A stretch of 64,000 nucleotides of DNA from Verrucomicrobiota bacterium (GCA_027493615.1 JAOSKK010000006.1:80375-144374); one strand, 5' to 3'; counted from the stretch's first letter, positions 18,157-29,310 are shown. The notes: generated by a model not told the origin, from the sequence alone. Translations and numbers: made by a program.

Positions 18157-19107
18157 ATGATCACGAAACAGGCCCTGGCACGTACGGCCGGCCGAATGCT
18201 GGCCCTGACCCTCCTTCTCACGTTCAGCGCGTGTCGTGGCCCGCGGCCTTGCTGCGAGGCAACGGCAACCGCTCCCGCCCACGAGGGCGCCCCGGCCGCC
18301 ACCGGCGTGAAGACTTTCGCGGTTCGCGGGGTGGTCCGGGAGGTCCGGGACGGGGGCCGATTGGCGGTCATCCGGCACGAAGAGATCCCCGGGTACATGG
18401 CGGCGATGACCATGACGTTCGACGTCAGGGATCCTGCTGAAATGGCGGCGGTGTCGGCCGGGGATCGCGTGGCCTTCCGCATGACGGTGACGGAGACCGA
18501 CGGATGGATCGACCAGATCCAGGTGCTGGAGCGGGGCGTGCCGGAGGAGGCCAAACCCGAGGTGCCGGGTGTCCGGATCGTGCGGCAGGTGGAAGAACTT
18601 GAGGAAGGCGATCGACTGCCGGATTACCCCTTCGTGACGGAGTCGCGGCAGGCCGTCCGGCTCGACGAGTTTCGCGGTCGCGCACTGGGATTCACCTTCA
18701 TCTACACGCGGTGTCCGTACCCGACGTTCTGTCCGCGGCAAAGCCGGCAGTTTGCCGAGGCGGTGCGGCAATTGAAGGAACGGCTGCCGGGACCGGAACA
18801 CCGCTGGCATCTGTTGTCGATCTCGTTTGATCCGGCCCACGACACACCCCCGGTGCTGCAACGGTACGCCCGGCAATACGACTTCGATCCGGCGTGGTGG
18901 AATTTCTGCACGGGGGCGATGATCGAGATCGACGCCATCACGGAACAGTTCGGGATGTTGATCGGGCGGGACGGCGAGACGTTCAGTCACAACGTCCGGA
19001 CCGTGGTTGTCGAACCCTCGGGCCGCATCCGGCGGATCTTTGTCGGGAACGAGTGGACGGTGGAGGAATTCGTGGCCGAGATGGTCGCGGCAGCGGCAGC
19101 CCGTTGA
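18157..19107 (+). CDS. SCO1/SenC-type protein fused to a CusF-like copper domain
   Basis: 316 residues, lipoprotein signal (LALTLLLTFSAC, lipobox at the Cys). Residues ~50-130 form a copper-binding module with MAAMTMTFDV, as in CusF-type domains. Residues ~145-310 form a thioredoxin-like SCO domain with FIYTRCPYPTFCPRQS and the copper His in FSHNVRTVVV. The Cys pair is spaced CxxxxxC, not the usual CxxxC. Probably delivers copper to cytochrome oxidase or similar in the periplasm. Gene intact. Confidence 0.85.
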   Translation: MITKQALARTAGRMLALTLLLTFSACRGPRPCCEATATAPAHEGAPAATGVKTFAVRGVVREVRDGGRLAVIRHEEIPGYMAAMTMTFDVRDPAEMAAVSAGDRVAFRMTVTETDGWIDQIQVLERGVPEEAKPEVPGVRIVRQVEELEEGDRLPDYPFVTESRQAVRLDEFRGRALGFTFIYTRCPYPTFCPRQSRQFAEAVRQLKERLPGPEHRWHLLSISFDPAHDTPPVLQRYARQYDFDPAWWNFCTGAMIEIDAITEQFGMLIGRDGETFSHNVRTVVVEPSGRIRRIFVGNEWTVEEFVAEMVAAAAAR

Positions 19108-19247
19108 GGGGGCGGGCGATTCTTGACAGCGGCCGGGCGCGGGAGAATTGTGCACGCGTTCACGCGCTCGCCCGGGCTCAGCTCTCCGATCCGAATTGGG
19201 TCGGTGCCGGTGCGGGTCGGCGCAAGTAATCACGACAAATCTCGCCT

Positions 19248-19914
19248 ATGAAAGCTCGTCACTTTGTTCCTCCCCGGATGGCCGGCGTTGTGCCGGTCGC
19301 GGCCGGGGTTCTGCTCGGCCTGCTGCTCGGTGTGCCGCGTCCGGTCCACGCCGCGGACGCGGCGAAAGCCGACACGGCCGTGACGCGGACGCCGGACGTG
19401 GTGTTCGTGCCGACGCCGCAGCAGGTGGTGGAGAAGATGCTGGAACTGGCCGAGGTGAAGAAGGGCGATGTGCTCTACGATCTGGGGTGTGGGGACGGGC
19501 GGATCGTGGTCACGGCCGCCAAGAAGTACGGGGTCAAGGCGATCGGGTTCGACATCGACCCGAAGCGCGTGGAGGAATCGCTGGCGAACGTGAAGTCGAA
19601 CAAGGTCGAGCACCTGGTCACGATCAAGCAGGCGGACATCTTCACGCTCGATTTGCGGGAAGCGAGTGTGGTGACGCTGTACCTGTTGCCGGAGCTCAAC
19701 GTGCGGTTGATGCCGCAACTGGAGAAGCTCAAGCCGGGTTCACGGATTGTGTCGCACGACTTCGACATGCGGGGGCGCCAAGCCGCTGGTGGTGCACCGG
19801 ATGCACGCCACCAGTGCGGGGCCATGGGGCAACGGCGACGACGGCTACGGCGAAGGCGAGCACACGATCTACAAGTGGGTCGTTCCCTGGGAACCGGATC
19901 CCAAGAAGCCCTGA
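19248..19914 (+). CDS. Exported SAM-dependent methyltransferase, frameshifted
   Basis: About 221 residues joined. A signal peptide (VPVAAGVLLGLLLGVPRPVHA) precedes a class I methyltransferase: VLYDLGCGDGRIVVTAAK (SAM motif I), GFDIDPKRVEES (motif II) and VVTLYLLPELN. A one-base break near 19775 (GGGGCG) is followed, in the right frame, by PLVVHRMHATSAGPWG and a stop at 19912-19914. Exported methyltransferases of this kind recur in Verrucomicrobiota and Planctomycetota; the substrate is unknown. Confidence 0.75.
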
Positions 19915-19923
19915 AACCGCAGT

Positions 19924-20943
19924 TCAGCCCTCGGCGTGCAGCAGGGCGTCGAGGTTCGCCGCAGGGGTTTCCACGGCGAGCGTGCAGCCGGAGCTGAGCA
20001 CGAACCGGCGGTGACCGGCCGCGCGGAGCGAGGCGAGCACGGAACGCGCCGTGGCGCGCACGGTCTGCGGGGTTCCGCGGCTGAGGATGCCCACGGGGTC
20101 GACATTACCCCAGATTCCGATCTCCGGGCCGACCGTTCGGCAAGCGGTGGCAAGGTCCACGAGGTGGTCCAGTTCGAGGACGTCGGCGCCTGAGGTCGCC
20201 ATGGCGGGGAGCAGCGCGGTGGCGTCGCCGCAGATGTGGAGGGAGAGGGGTTTGCCGGTGGCGGCTTTCAAGGCGGCGATGAGTTTCTGCTCGGCGGGCA
20301 GGGCGAGGGCGCGGTAGGTGGCAGGGCCGATCAAGCCAGCGGGGGAGTCGCCGCCGCTCAGCAAATCCGGACCCAGTTGCGCCTGAGCGCGGCCATAGGC
20401 CAGGGCGTAGTCGGCGGCGCGTGCCATCAGGGCCTGGACGAACGGGGGATCGTCGTGGAGGCGGACCATGAGTTCATTCACGCCCATCAAAGCCGCCGCG
20501 AGCGCGAAAGGGTATTGGTCGAAGCAGGCCACGATGAAGACGTCCCGGCCCAAGGCGTCCACGATGCGGGCGAGGGCCTCGAGCATGAGCGGGTAACGGC
20601 CTTGACGGCTCACGTCGGGCGGGGGGATGCGGTCGAGGTCGGCGGCCGTGCGCACCACGGGTTCACCGAGGCCGCCGAGCGGCTGGTGATCGTCGGTGGC
20701 GCCCACGCGGGCGCCCATGGCCTCGGCGCTCACCCAGGTGTCGGCCGAAAGCCAGATGGCGTCCGGTAAGAACCGCTCGTAGTACCGCATCACGGATTCC
20801 GCGAGTGCCGCCGGGTCGGTGCTGTAGCGGCGCAAGGAGTGTCCGGCCAGCCGGGCGCAGTAATGAACGGCGAGCGGGCCGGTGGGGACCCGCGGTGTCG
20901 GCTCACCCCGGAGGGCGGCAGCCACGAGTTGTTTTGAGGTCAT
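19924..20943 (-). CDS. Uroporphyrinogen decarboxylase (URO-D) family protein
   Basis: 339 residues from ATG 20943. The family barrel is visible in SLHICGDATALLPAMATSGA, VLELDHLVDLATA and IWGNVDPVGILSRGTP. Members near Gfo/Idh/MocA genes are usually not haem enzymes but methyltransferase-like or of unknown function; the neighbourhood here points the same way. The frame that continues upstream of 20943 is a shadow of the next gene. Lies just downstream of a Gfo/Idh/MocA gene on the same strand. Confidence 0.8.
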   Translation of the reverse strand: MTSKQLVAAALRGEPTPRVPTGPLAVHYCARLAGHSLRRYSTDPAALAESVMRYYERFLPDAIWLSADTWVSAEAMGARVGATDDHQPLGGLGEPVVRTAADLDRIPPPDVSRQGRYPLMLEALARIVDALGRDVFIVACFDQYPFALAAALMGVNELMVRLHDDPPFVQALMARAADYALAYGRAQAQLGPDLLSGGDSPAGLIGPATYRALALPAEQKLIAALKAATGKPLSLHICGDATALLPAMATSGADVLELDHLVDLATACRTVGPEIGIWGNVDPVGILSRGTPQTVRATARSVLASLRAAGHRRFVLSSGCTLAVETPAANLDALLHAEG

Positions 20944-20975
20944 GCCGGAGGGAAGCAGGGGTGGGCGCTCACGGC

Positions 20976-22078
20976 TCAGGCGGGTGCCAGCAGGGGCAGG
21001 CTGACGGGACGGCGGGTGCGCTGGGAGCGCAACGCGGCGAAGACGACCTCGTGGGTCTTGAGGGCGTCTTCGAGGTCGCAGTGCGATGCCGTGCCTTGCT
21101 GGAGGCACGCGACGAAGTGATCCATCTGGGCCTGGAACGGGTGGTGGGAGACGTCGCTGGAGTCCGGCAGGATGGCGGGCAATTCGATCCAGTCGCGCTG
21201 GCCGGGGAACTTGTGGGACCAGAGCCGGTGATCGATGACGGTGCCGCGGTCGCCGAAAATGCGGAGGGGGAAGCGGTAGGGCATGACGCAGTCGAAGTTG
21301 ACGGACACCTTGCCCAGGACGCCGTTGGCGAACCGGACAAGCGCGATCTCGAGGCCGTCGTACTCCATGGGCGGAACGTCCTTGACCCAGGTGTTTCGCA
21401 GCGGGTCGTAGGCGTCGCGCCGTCCCTTGCGGTAGCCGCCCGCGACGGCGTAGACCTCGACCGGATCGGCGGCCTCGAAGGGACCCGGCGCGGCGAACCA
21501 GCGGGCGGCATCCACGGCGTGGCAACCGGCCACGAGCATGGCACTCACCCCCTGCTGGACCGTGCAGGTGTCCCCCCAGCCGGACCACCAGCTTCCGTTG
21601 TGGCTCAGGTAGTCGGCCTCGACCGTGTACACGCGTCCGAGCGCCCCGTCCGCGATCAAGGCCTTGAGGGTCTGGAACAGCGGGTTCCAGCGCAGCACGA
21701 AACTGACGACGGTACGGACGCCGGCGGCGCGCACGGCTTCCCGCATCCGCCGCAGTTCGGCGAGCGAGATGCCGACGGGTTTCTCGATGACGAGGTGTTT
21801 GCCGGCGCGCGCGGCGGCGAGGACGTTGGCGCAATGCAGGTGTTGCGGCGTGCAGATCGAGACGATGTCCACCCCGGGGTGGCGCAGGGCCGCGTCGAGG
21901 TCATCGAAGCACGCCACGTCCTGAGGCCGGCCTCGGCGACGCGCCGCTGCGCGCTGGCGAGGGAACGGCTCGAGACGGCGACCACGCGCGTGGCGGGGTT
22001 GTGGCGAAAGGCGGCGGCATGCTGGGCGCTGACCCAGCCGGCGCCGTGGATGAGGACGCCGAAGGACTTGCTGGCCAT
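20976..22078 (-). CDS. Gfo/Idh/MocA oxidoreductase, frameshifted near the N-terminus
   Basis: About 367 residues joined. The N-terminus SFGVLIHGAGWVSAQHAAAF is a Rossmann NAD(P) motif. The break near 21915 shifts to the frame with DLDAALRHPGVDIVSICTPQ and LVIEKPVGISLAE, the family Lys-Pro motif. The C-terminal part holds AGCHAVDAARWF with the family His. Such enzymes oxidise sugars or sugar acids with NAD(P). Neighbours suggest a catabolic cluster with the next Gfo/Idh/MocA gene. Confidence 0.82.
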
Positions 22079-22113
22079 GAGGCGAAGGGGACGGCGGTTC
22101 CGATGCGCCGCGC

Positions 22114-23459
22114 TCAGAGGTACTGGGCCGGGAACTTCCACGGACTGCGGTACTCCGGCACCGCCTGTTTGGCGGCCGCGGGGTCCCCCACGATCTGCTC
22201 GGTGGCGGGGTCGAACTGGATCGAGCGTCCGAGCTTGAGCGAGAGCAGGCTGAGCACGATGGGGACGTCCACCTTGACGTGATAGAACACGCTGCAGGAC
22301 GGCTGCTGACGCGATTTGATGCAGTCGAGCCACTCGCGTTCGTGGCCGGGGGAAGGCGGAATGGAAGGCGGCGGCGGTTCCTTGCCGTCCATGAGCGTGC
22401 CTTCGGCCAGAACGCGGTACATGCCGTAGTTCGCGTAGAGGGTGCCGTTGGTGCCGTGGAAGTAGATGCCGAGGCGACGCTCCGGGGCCTGCGACTTCAT
22501 GAGGAAGTCGTAGCTGTTCGTGAGGGAAGACATCCAAGTGAGGGTGCAGTGGGGGTAGCGCCAGAGCACTTCGTGATGGTCGTAGGCATCGCCGTCATCC
22601 TGGACGATGAACCGGCCGCCCGACGCGCTGGTGCTCAGCGGATAGCCGAGGTCGAGGGCCCAGATGGGCAGGTCGATGATGTGCGGCGCCATGCCGGGCG
22701 TCCACCCGCCGCTGTACTCGAGCCACGAGCAGTGGTTGTAGGAATCGGCGGCGAGGATGGGGTTGTAGGGCGTCAGGGGCGCGGGGCCGCACCAGAAATC
22801 CCAGTCCATCCCGGCGGGCACCGTGCGGTCGGTGGCGCGGCCAACGCCGGACACGCCCTGGTTCATGACGTTGAAGGTGCGGGCCACGCCGACCTTGCCG
22901 AGGAGGCCGGCCCGGAGGAACTCGACGACGCGCCGGTAGTTGTCGGAGGCGTGGATTTGGGTGCCCACCTGGGAGATGCGGTTGTGTCGCTTGACGGCGT
23001 TGCGAACGGCGAGGCTTTCGCCGAGGTGGAGGGTCATCGGCTTCTGGATGTAGAGGTCCTTGCCGGCCTCGCAGGCGGCGATGGCCTGCAGGGCGTGCCA
23101 GTGGGGTGGCGAGGCGATGATGACGGCATCGACGTCTTTCGCGGCGAGCAGCTCGCGGTAGTCCGCGTAGGGCTTGCAGGTGTCCTTGTACTGCGCCACC
23201 ACCGAGTCGCGGCGGCCCTTCCAGACATCGCAGGCGGCGGTGACGGCGACGTCGGCCTGGGTGCCGCAGGCGTTGAGGTTGGCGCGGCCCATGCCGCCAC
23301 AGCCGATCAAGCCCACGTGAATCCGGCTGTTGGGAGCCGTCTGGCCCTCGGCGCCCACCACCGACGACGGGACCAGCAGGGGGCAAAGAGTGAGGCGCCG
23401 GCGGCGGACTTCAGGAAACCGCGGCGGGAGGTCGAGGATTCAGGAGGCGGAGTTTGCAT
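22114..23459 (-). CDS. Gfo/Idh/MocA oxidoreductase with Tat signal, frameshifted
   Basis: About 447 residues joined. Starts at 23459 with MQTPPPESSTSRRGFLKSA, a twin-arginine signal, and shifts frame near 23378 (five G). Then GLIGCGGMGRANLNACG (NAD(P) loop), VIIASPPHWHALQ and IQKPMTLHLGES (Lys-Pro motif), and the family dimerisation part to the end. Exported secreted-type oxidoreductases like this are abundant in this phylum. Cofactor binding suggests folding before Tat export. Confidence 0.83.
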
Positions 23460-23503
23460 ACGTTCGATGGGATTGAAACGGTGAGTTGACGGCGGAGAAT
23501 GGC

Positions 23504-24802
23504 TTATTCGTGGGGAAGGATCAAGGCGGCGGACGGGGCGTGCCAGGCATCCCAAAGTTTGGCCGCCCAGGCGGGCTCGATGGCGCCGCCGCGGTGCACC
23601 CAGAGGCGAAAACGCAGGACGAGCGGCCGCTCGCGGCTCAGTGCGTAGCGGGTGCCCGCCGTGGGAAAGGTCGGTTGCACCCAGGACAACTCCGGGTACT
23701 GCACCCAGTCGCCCGGGTACTCGGGGTTGTCGCGATACTGGAGCACGGTCAGGCCGCAGCTTTCCGGACCCGCGAAGACGCCGCTCAGGTCGGACCAGGC
23801 GCGACGCGGCGCGGAGGCGGGGGCATCGGTGTGGACGGTGATGCGCTGCTCCTGGGGCGTGGCGAGGCGGAGGTTCAAGCCCCCGTAGTGCGAGGTCTCG
23901 CGGCGGGCGATGGTCACGCCGTCCGCGAGCGCGACGAAGCGGAAGACCAGATCCACGACCCGGCCGCGGGCGGTCGCGCGATAGGCACGGAGGATCGCCT
24001 CTTCGCGGACGATGGGTTCGCGGTCTTCCCAGAGCCAGAGGTTCTCGGCTTTCACCTGGGCGAACACGGGGCCGCTCTCGAGGTGGACGCGGCCGGTGGG
24101 GCGGGCGAACACGCGTTGCAGGGCGTGCAGATCACCCCGTTCCTGGCCAAAGTCGACCTCAGGCCAGGCCCAATAGATACCGCGATGATGGGGATGATCG
24201 AGCGACCAGTCCCGCGTCAGCACGGCGCCCCCGGGTCCGTAAAGGGGATGCAGGTAATTGCTGCGCGGCCGGGCGTAGCGGCGATTGCCTTCCGCGACCT
24301 GGTCCAACACCTCGCCCGGTTCGACGGTGCGATAGTTGTAGCGCAGGACGGGGCAGTCCTGCTCGAAGAAGTCCACCTGGCCGCTGGCGGCATCCAGGAC
24401 GGCGCGGATCCGGTTCGGAAACGCAACCTCCATCCGCCGCCAATCGGGTGGCGCGACGTCCACCTCCTGCGCCGGCATGAGGCAGACGACGGTTCCTTCG
24501 GCCGAATTGGTTTCCCCGTCCCACTGCACCGGGACGATGGGCCCGGCCGGCGCGCCGTTCTCCTTGAACTGCCAGCCCAGGCGCCCTTCGCGCACGGCTT
24601 CAAGCTGCTTTTCATCCAGGCGAACGCGGCGGGCGACGGGAGCCTCGGTCTCGGTCAGGACACCGGTCGGCGGTACAGGCGCGTCACCGGCTTGGGCCAG
24701 GAAGAAGCCGCCGAGGCCCAGCGCGAGCAGGGGAAACGTCCGGTTCCCCCGGGCCCTGCTCAGGGGCCGTGGGCTGCGGAGGCGCAGGCGGGACGCACGC
24801 AT
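23504..24802 (-). CDS. DUF6807 (PmoA-like) exported protein
   Basis: About 432 residues. After an N-terminal hydrophobic stretch (FPLLALGLGGFFLAQAGDA) comes the family core with SNYLHPLYGPGGAVLTRDW, SLDHPHHRGIYWAWPEVDFG, TSHYGGLNLRLATP and VLQYRDNPEYPGDW, as in proteins once named methane oxygenase PmoA-like (DUF6807). No metal oxygenase chemistry is shown. The first residues (MRASRLRLRSP) are encoded by a dispersed repeat near 24785-24802, so the true start may lie a little downstream. Confidence 0.78.
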   Translation of the reverse strand: MRASRLRLRSPRPLSRARGNRTFPLLALGLGGFFLAQAGDAPVPPTGVLTETEAPVARRVRLDEKQLEAVREGRLGWQFKENGAPAGPIVPVQWDGETNSAEGTVVCLMPAQEVDVAPPDWRRMEVAFPNRIRAVLDAASGQVDFFEQDCPVLRYNYRTVEPGEVLDQVAEGNRRYARPRSNYLHPLYGPGGAVLTRDWSLDHPHHRGIYWAWPEVDFGQERGDLHALQRVFARPTGRVHLESGPVFAQVKAENLWLWEDREPIVREEAILRAYRATARGRVVDLVFRFVALADGVTIARRETSHYGGLNLRLATPQEQRITVHTDAPASAPRRAWSDLSGVFAGPESCGLTVLQYRDNPEYPGDWVQYPELSWVQPTFPTAGTRYALSRERPLVLRFRLWVHRGGAIEPAWAAKLWDAWHAPSAALILPHE

Positions 24803-24836
24803 CCCAGGTTCAGGGGGTCGGCTGGAGCGAAGGCTT

Positions 24837-26190
24837 TCATGAGGCAGGAGTTGGGTCGGGAGCTGCGTAGGAAGTGGTGGCGGCGCTGGAGCCCAGCGGG
24901 CGGAAGAACTCGGGGCGGGGCGGCAGCGGCATCCGGGCGCACTTGGCTTCGATCCGCTGGAGGTACGCCTCGTAGCCATGCCGACCCGTGCGGTGTTGTT
25001 CGGCGATCCAAGCCTTCCAGGCGTCCACTTCCTGGCGAGTGCGCTCGAGGAGGCGGGGCCTTGGGCACGTCCGGATACAGGGCTTGGATCCATTCCTGGC
25101 CGTAGCGGATGTGGCCGGATTCGTCGGCCCAGTCGTAATCGCAGTCCTGCGCGCTGTAGGGATCGCCCAACTGCCAGAGCTCGGAGCGCAACTGCGCCTT
25201 CCATTGGGGGCCGCCCTGTTCGAGGCCGTGGACGACGAAGAGCATCGCCTCGAGGCCGCCGCGGCCGCCAACGCCACGCCAGTGGTCCGGGACGATGGGC
25301 ACGTCCACGCCGGGCTCGAACCCGTAGGCGAGGAGGCGACGCTCGCCCATCATCGCGTGCCGCATTTCGTCGTAGGCCCAACGGGCGGCGTCGTAATACA
25401 GCGACCAGGGCAGGCCGCGATGATGCCACACGAGGGCGCCGGCCAACTCGCTGGCCCAGATCTCGTTCATGTGGTCGATGGCGACCCAGATCTGCTGTTC
25501 CTGCGGAGTGCGAGGCGGACGCGGGGGGACTTGCGTGACGGCCGGAAGCCAGCGCGGATCCCGTTGCGGTTCGGGCGGGATCGCGTATCGGGGCCGGTCC
25601 GAGAAGCTGGGGCGGGACAGCCGCGGCCGGCCGGAATCCTGCCCGAAGACACCGCCGGCCTCGGCCAGGGCAGCGCGCACCCAGTCTTCCCAGGGTTGCG
25701 CCGCGGCCTGTTCCGCGGGGGAGACCGTGGCCCAAAGAGAGGCGAACTGCTGGAGTTGCTCGCGGAGTTCGTCACGCACCAAGCGCAGCCAGCGATGGCT
25801 GGGGGCGTCGTCGAGGGGATCGCTCTGCTGCAGGTAACGCTCGACCGCGGCCAGCACCTCCGGTTTGACCACGCGATACACGCCGGCGAGGAACTCGGCA
25901 TCCGACTGGGTCGAGGGCAGGTGATCCAACACGGCCAGGAGGGCGTGATCGAGGTCCACCTCGACATCCACCCGCGGGAACCGCAGTTCGAGCACGCGCT
26001 GCCGGATGCCGTTCGCATGCTCGGCGTCGAGCCAGACGTCGTGGGCCAGAAGTTTCTTGGCCTCCCAGCCAGCCACCCCGGTCAGGCGCCCGGCCATGGC
26101 GCGCAGGGTCTCACGGATGGTCCGGTAGAGGCGGCGTTGGAGGGCGCTGGCCTGCTCGACCTCCTGCAAGTTGGGATGGACCTGGATCAT
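24837..26190 (-). CDS. Ferritin-like (DUF455-type) protein, frameshifted at the C-terminus
   Basis: About 450 residues. The central helices contain DHMNEIWASELAGALVWHHR and WAYDEMRHAMMGERRLLAYG, giving Glu and ExxH ligands typical of a diiron four-helix bundle. A break near 25052 is followed in the right frame by LERTRQEVDAWKAWIAEQHR and a stop at 24837. The longer frame reaching 24760 is therefore spurious. Function unknown; an oxygen- or iron-handling role is inference from the ligands. Stands between the DUF6807 and DUF1501 genes on the same strand. Confidence 0.68.
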
Positions 26191-26371
26191 GGCGGGTCAG
26201 TGGGCGGCGTTTTCTGCGTTGCTACGGGCAACCGGGCGGACGGACATGCGACCACCTTGTCTGCCTGTTGCCGATTCGTCCAGTGCAGGCTGCTCCGCGG
26301 CACCGCCTGACCCCACGCGGGGTCAACGTCCCGTCAGCCCGTCAGCCCGTCAGCCCGGCGGGTGGAGGGTC
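26191..26371. repeat. Spacer with REP-like hairpin and short tandem repeat
   Basis: TGACCCC (26308-26314) pairs perfectly with GGGGTCA (26319-26325) over a four-base loop and resembles the RAYT-associated palindrome at 11617. It is followed by three to four copies of CCCGTCAG (about 26328-26357). Confidence 0.5.
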
Positions 26372-27862
26372 TCAAGCCAGCAGCGGGCGGACGACGCGGC
26401 CGTGCACGTCGGTGAGGCGAAACCGGCGACCCTGGTAGAAGTAGGTCAACCGTTCGTGATCCACGCCGAGCAGATGCAGGAGGGTGGCCTGGAAGTCGTG
26501 CACATGCACGCCGTCCTCGGCCACGTTGTAGCCGAACTCGTCCGTGGCGCCATAGACCAGGCCGGGCTTCACCCCGCCCCCGCCATCCAGATCGAGAAAC
26601 AACGCGGGTGATGGTCCCGCCCGTAGTCGTTGGCGGTGAGCTTGCCCTGCGAGTAGTTGGTGCGGCCAAACTCGCCGCCCCAGATGACGAGCGTGTCCTC
26701 GAGCAGGCCGCGCTCCTTGAGGTCCGTAACCAGCGCCGCGGACGCCTGGTCGGTCTCGCGGCATTGCACCCGGATGCCGCTGGGCAGGTTGCCATGCTGA
26801 TCCCAGCCCTGGTGGTAGAGCTGGATGAACTTCACGCCGCGCTCCGCCAGCCGCCGCGCGAGGAGACAGTTCGCGGCAAACGAGCCCGGCTTCCGCGCGT
26901 CGGGCCCGTAACGCTCGAAGACCTGGTCTGGTTCGGTGGAAACGTCCATGACCTCGGGCACGCTGGTCTGCATCCGGTAGGCCATCTCGTACTGGCCAAT
27001 GCGCGCGTCGATCTCCGCATCGCCGAGTGACGCGGCGGCATGCTCGTGGAGCTCACGCAAGCGGTCCAACAAGAGGCGCCGGGAGGTGGGCGCGATGCCG
27101 TCGGGGTTCGAGAGGTAGAGGACCGGCTCCCGGCCCGACCGGAACTGGATGCCCTGATGGCCGGAAGGAAGGAAACCGCTGCCCCAGAGCCGGGCGTAGA
27201 GGGGCTGGTCCACCTTGCCCGGCGTGATCAGCACCACGAACGCGGGGAGGTTCGCGTTGTCGCTGCCGAGGCCGTAATGGACCCAGGCGCCGATGCTCGG
27301 CCGGCCGCTGAGCTGCGAGCCGGTCTGGAGGAAGGTGATGGCCGGGTCGTGGTTGATGGCCTCGGTGTACATCGAACGTATGATGCACAGATCGTCCACC
27401 ACGCCAGCGGTGCGGGGCAGCAGCTCGCTCACCCAGGCCCCGGCCCGGCCGTGCTGGTCGAACTTGAAGGCAGAGCCGGCCATCGGCAGCGACGCCTGGT
27501 TTCCTGACATGCCGGTCAGCCGTTGTCCCATGCGCACCGACGCCGGCAGTTCCTGCCCGTGGCGCTCGTTCAGCAGGGGCTTGTAGTCGAACGTCTCAAG
27601 CTGCGACGGCCCCCTGCCATGAACAGGAAGATGACGCGCTTGGCGCGTGCAGGGTGGTGAAGCCGACCGCCGAGCACGCCACGATCGGGCGCCGCCGCCA
27701 GCCCTCCCTGGGCGGCACCAGCGCTCCCGGCGGTCGCCATGGATCCGGCCCCGGCAGCAGATCGGCCAGGGCCAGGCCGCCGAGACCCATCCCGAACCGG
27801 TGCAGGAACGCCCGTCGGCTCAGGCCGACAGCCGGGACAGGACCGACACAGACGCGATTCAT
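26372..27862 (-). CDS. DUF1501 sulfatase-like Tat-exported protein, multiply frameshifted
   Basis: About 490 residues joined. The N-terminus [20 protein letters not shown] is a Tat signal (start ATG 27862). Then [71 protein letters not shown] and [18 protein letters not shown]: the DUF1501 order seen in alkaline-phosphatase-fold proteins paired with DUF1553/1549 proteins in Planctomycetota and Verrucomicrobiota. Breaks lie near 26585 (run of C), about 27610 and about 27645. No partner DUF1549/1553 gene is in the window. Confidence 0.82.
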
Positions 27863-28019
27863 GGTCGCTATCTTTGCCAGAAGTGGCGCTATGGCAAGCT
27901 CGAGCGGAGAACGGCAGCAATTCTCGTTTTGGCAGGTGTTGGCTGAGACCGACGAGGCGCTGGCGCGAGTGACGGAGTTCTCCGGCTCCAGCCCCCGAGC
28001 GATTTGCATTCTTTGCGGG

Positions 28020-29175
28020 GTTCGACGCAGGTTCCATCGGCGGGGGCTCTGAATCGGCGGGGTGAAGGTGTGGGAGTGGTCCCGCAGATTCAAAGCGACC
28101 GCAGATTGGGCGAGAGGGCGGACTGTTCCGGGGCGGGTTCGGGGGAGGTTCCATCGGCGGGGCTCTGAATCGGCGGGGTGAAGGTGTGGGGAGTGGTCCC
28201 GCAGATTCAAAGCGACCGCAGATTGGGCGAGAGGGCGGGCTGTTCCGGGGGCGGGTTCGAGGGAGGTTCCATCGGCGGGGCTCTGAATCGGCGGGATGAA
28301 AGGTCCGGGGAATGGTCCCGCAGATTCAAAGCGACCGCAGATTGGGGCGAGAGGGTGGACTGTTCCGGGGACGGGTTCGGGGAGATTCCATCGGCGGGGG
28401 CCCTGAATCGGTGGGATGAAAGGTACGGGGAATGGACCCGCAGGTTCAAAGCGACCGCAGATTGGGGCGAGAGGGTGGACTGTTCCGGGGACGGGTTCGG
28501 GGAGATTCCATCGGCGGGGCTCTGAATCGGTGGGATGAAAGGTACGGGAATGGACCCGCAGGTTCAAACCGACCGCAGATTGGGGCGAGAGGGTGGACTG
28601 TTCCGGGGACGGGTTCGGGGGAGATTCCATCGGCGGGGCTTTGAATCGGTGGGATGAAAGGTACGCGGAAGGGCCCCGCAGATTCAAAGCGACCGCAGAT
28701 TAGGCGAGAGGGCGGACTGTTCCGGGGCGGGTTCGAGGTAGGTTCCATCGGCGGGGGTTCTGAATCGGCGGGATGAAAGGTCCGGGGGTGGTCCCGCAGA
28801 TTCAACGCGGCCGCAGATTGAGCGAGAGGGCGGACTGTTCCGGGGACGGGTTCGAGGGCGGTTCCATCGGCGGGGGCTCTGAATCGGCGGGATGAAAGCT
28901 CCGGGAGTGATCCCGCAGATTTAAAGCGACCGCAGATTGGGCGAGAGGGTGGACTGTAGCAGGACGGGTTCGAGGGAGGTTCCATCGGCGGGGGCTCTGA
29001 ATCGGCGGGATGAAAGGTACGGGGAATGGACCCGCAGATTCAAAGCGACCGCAGATTGGGGCGAGAGGGTGGACTGTTCCGGGGACGGGTTCGGGGAGAT
29101 TCCATCGGCGGGGGCTCTGAGTCGGTGGGATGAAAGCTCCGGGGAGTGATCCCGCAGATTCAAAGCGACCGCAGA
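28020..29175. repeat. Tandem array 1: about 10 units of a ~119-bp hairpin repeat
   Basis: The segment CCCGCAGATTCAAAGCGACC recurs with its first base at 28081, 28198, 28317, 28437, 28555, 28675, 28793, 28912, 29031 and 29151, a period of 117-120. Each unit also has TTCCATCGGCGGG, CTCTGAATCGG and GGGTGGACTGTTCCGGGG-like blocks. CTCTGAATCGGCGGG pairs with CCCGCAGATTCAAAG around a ~20-base loop. Open frames run across it on both strands because the units lack stops, but they change frame with unit length and are not proteins. The same repeat forms array 2 at 45299-47532. Confidence 0.93.
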
Positions 29176-29310
29176 GGGGTGGCCAGCCCGAGGCTCGTTT
29201 CGCCTTCTAACACCTGCACGTTCCCAACTGGCAGGCCCTGCTGCGGTTCATGAGGCGCGGACTCGAGATCAGGCCCTATGCCAAGCCGAGCTGAGCCCAG
29301 CGGCCCGCCC

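Noticed and set aside
28020..29175. Proline/serine-rich proteins read on both strands of array 1 (and likewise across 45299-47532)
   Set aside because: The frames exist only because the repeat unit lacks stops; unit lengths of 117-120 shift the frame, no start or ribosome site is consistent, and all frames are equally open.
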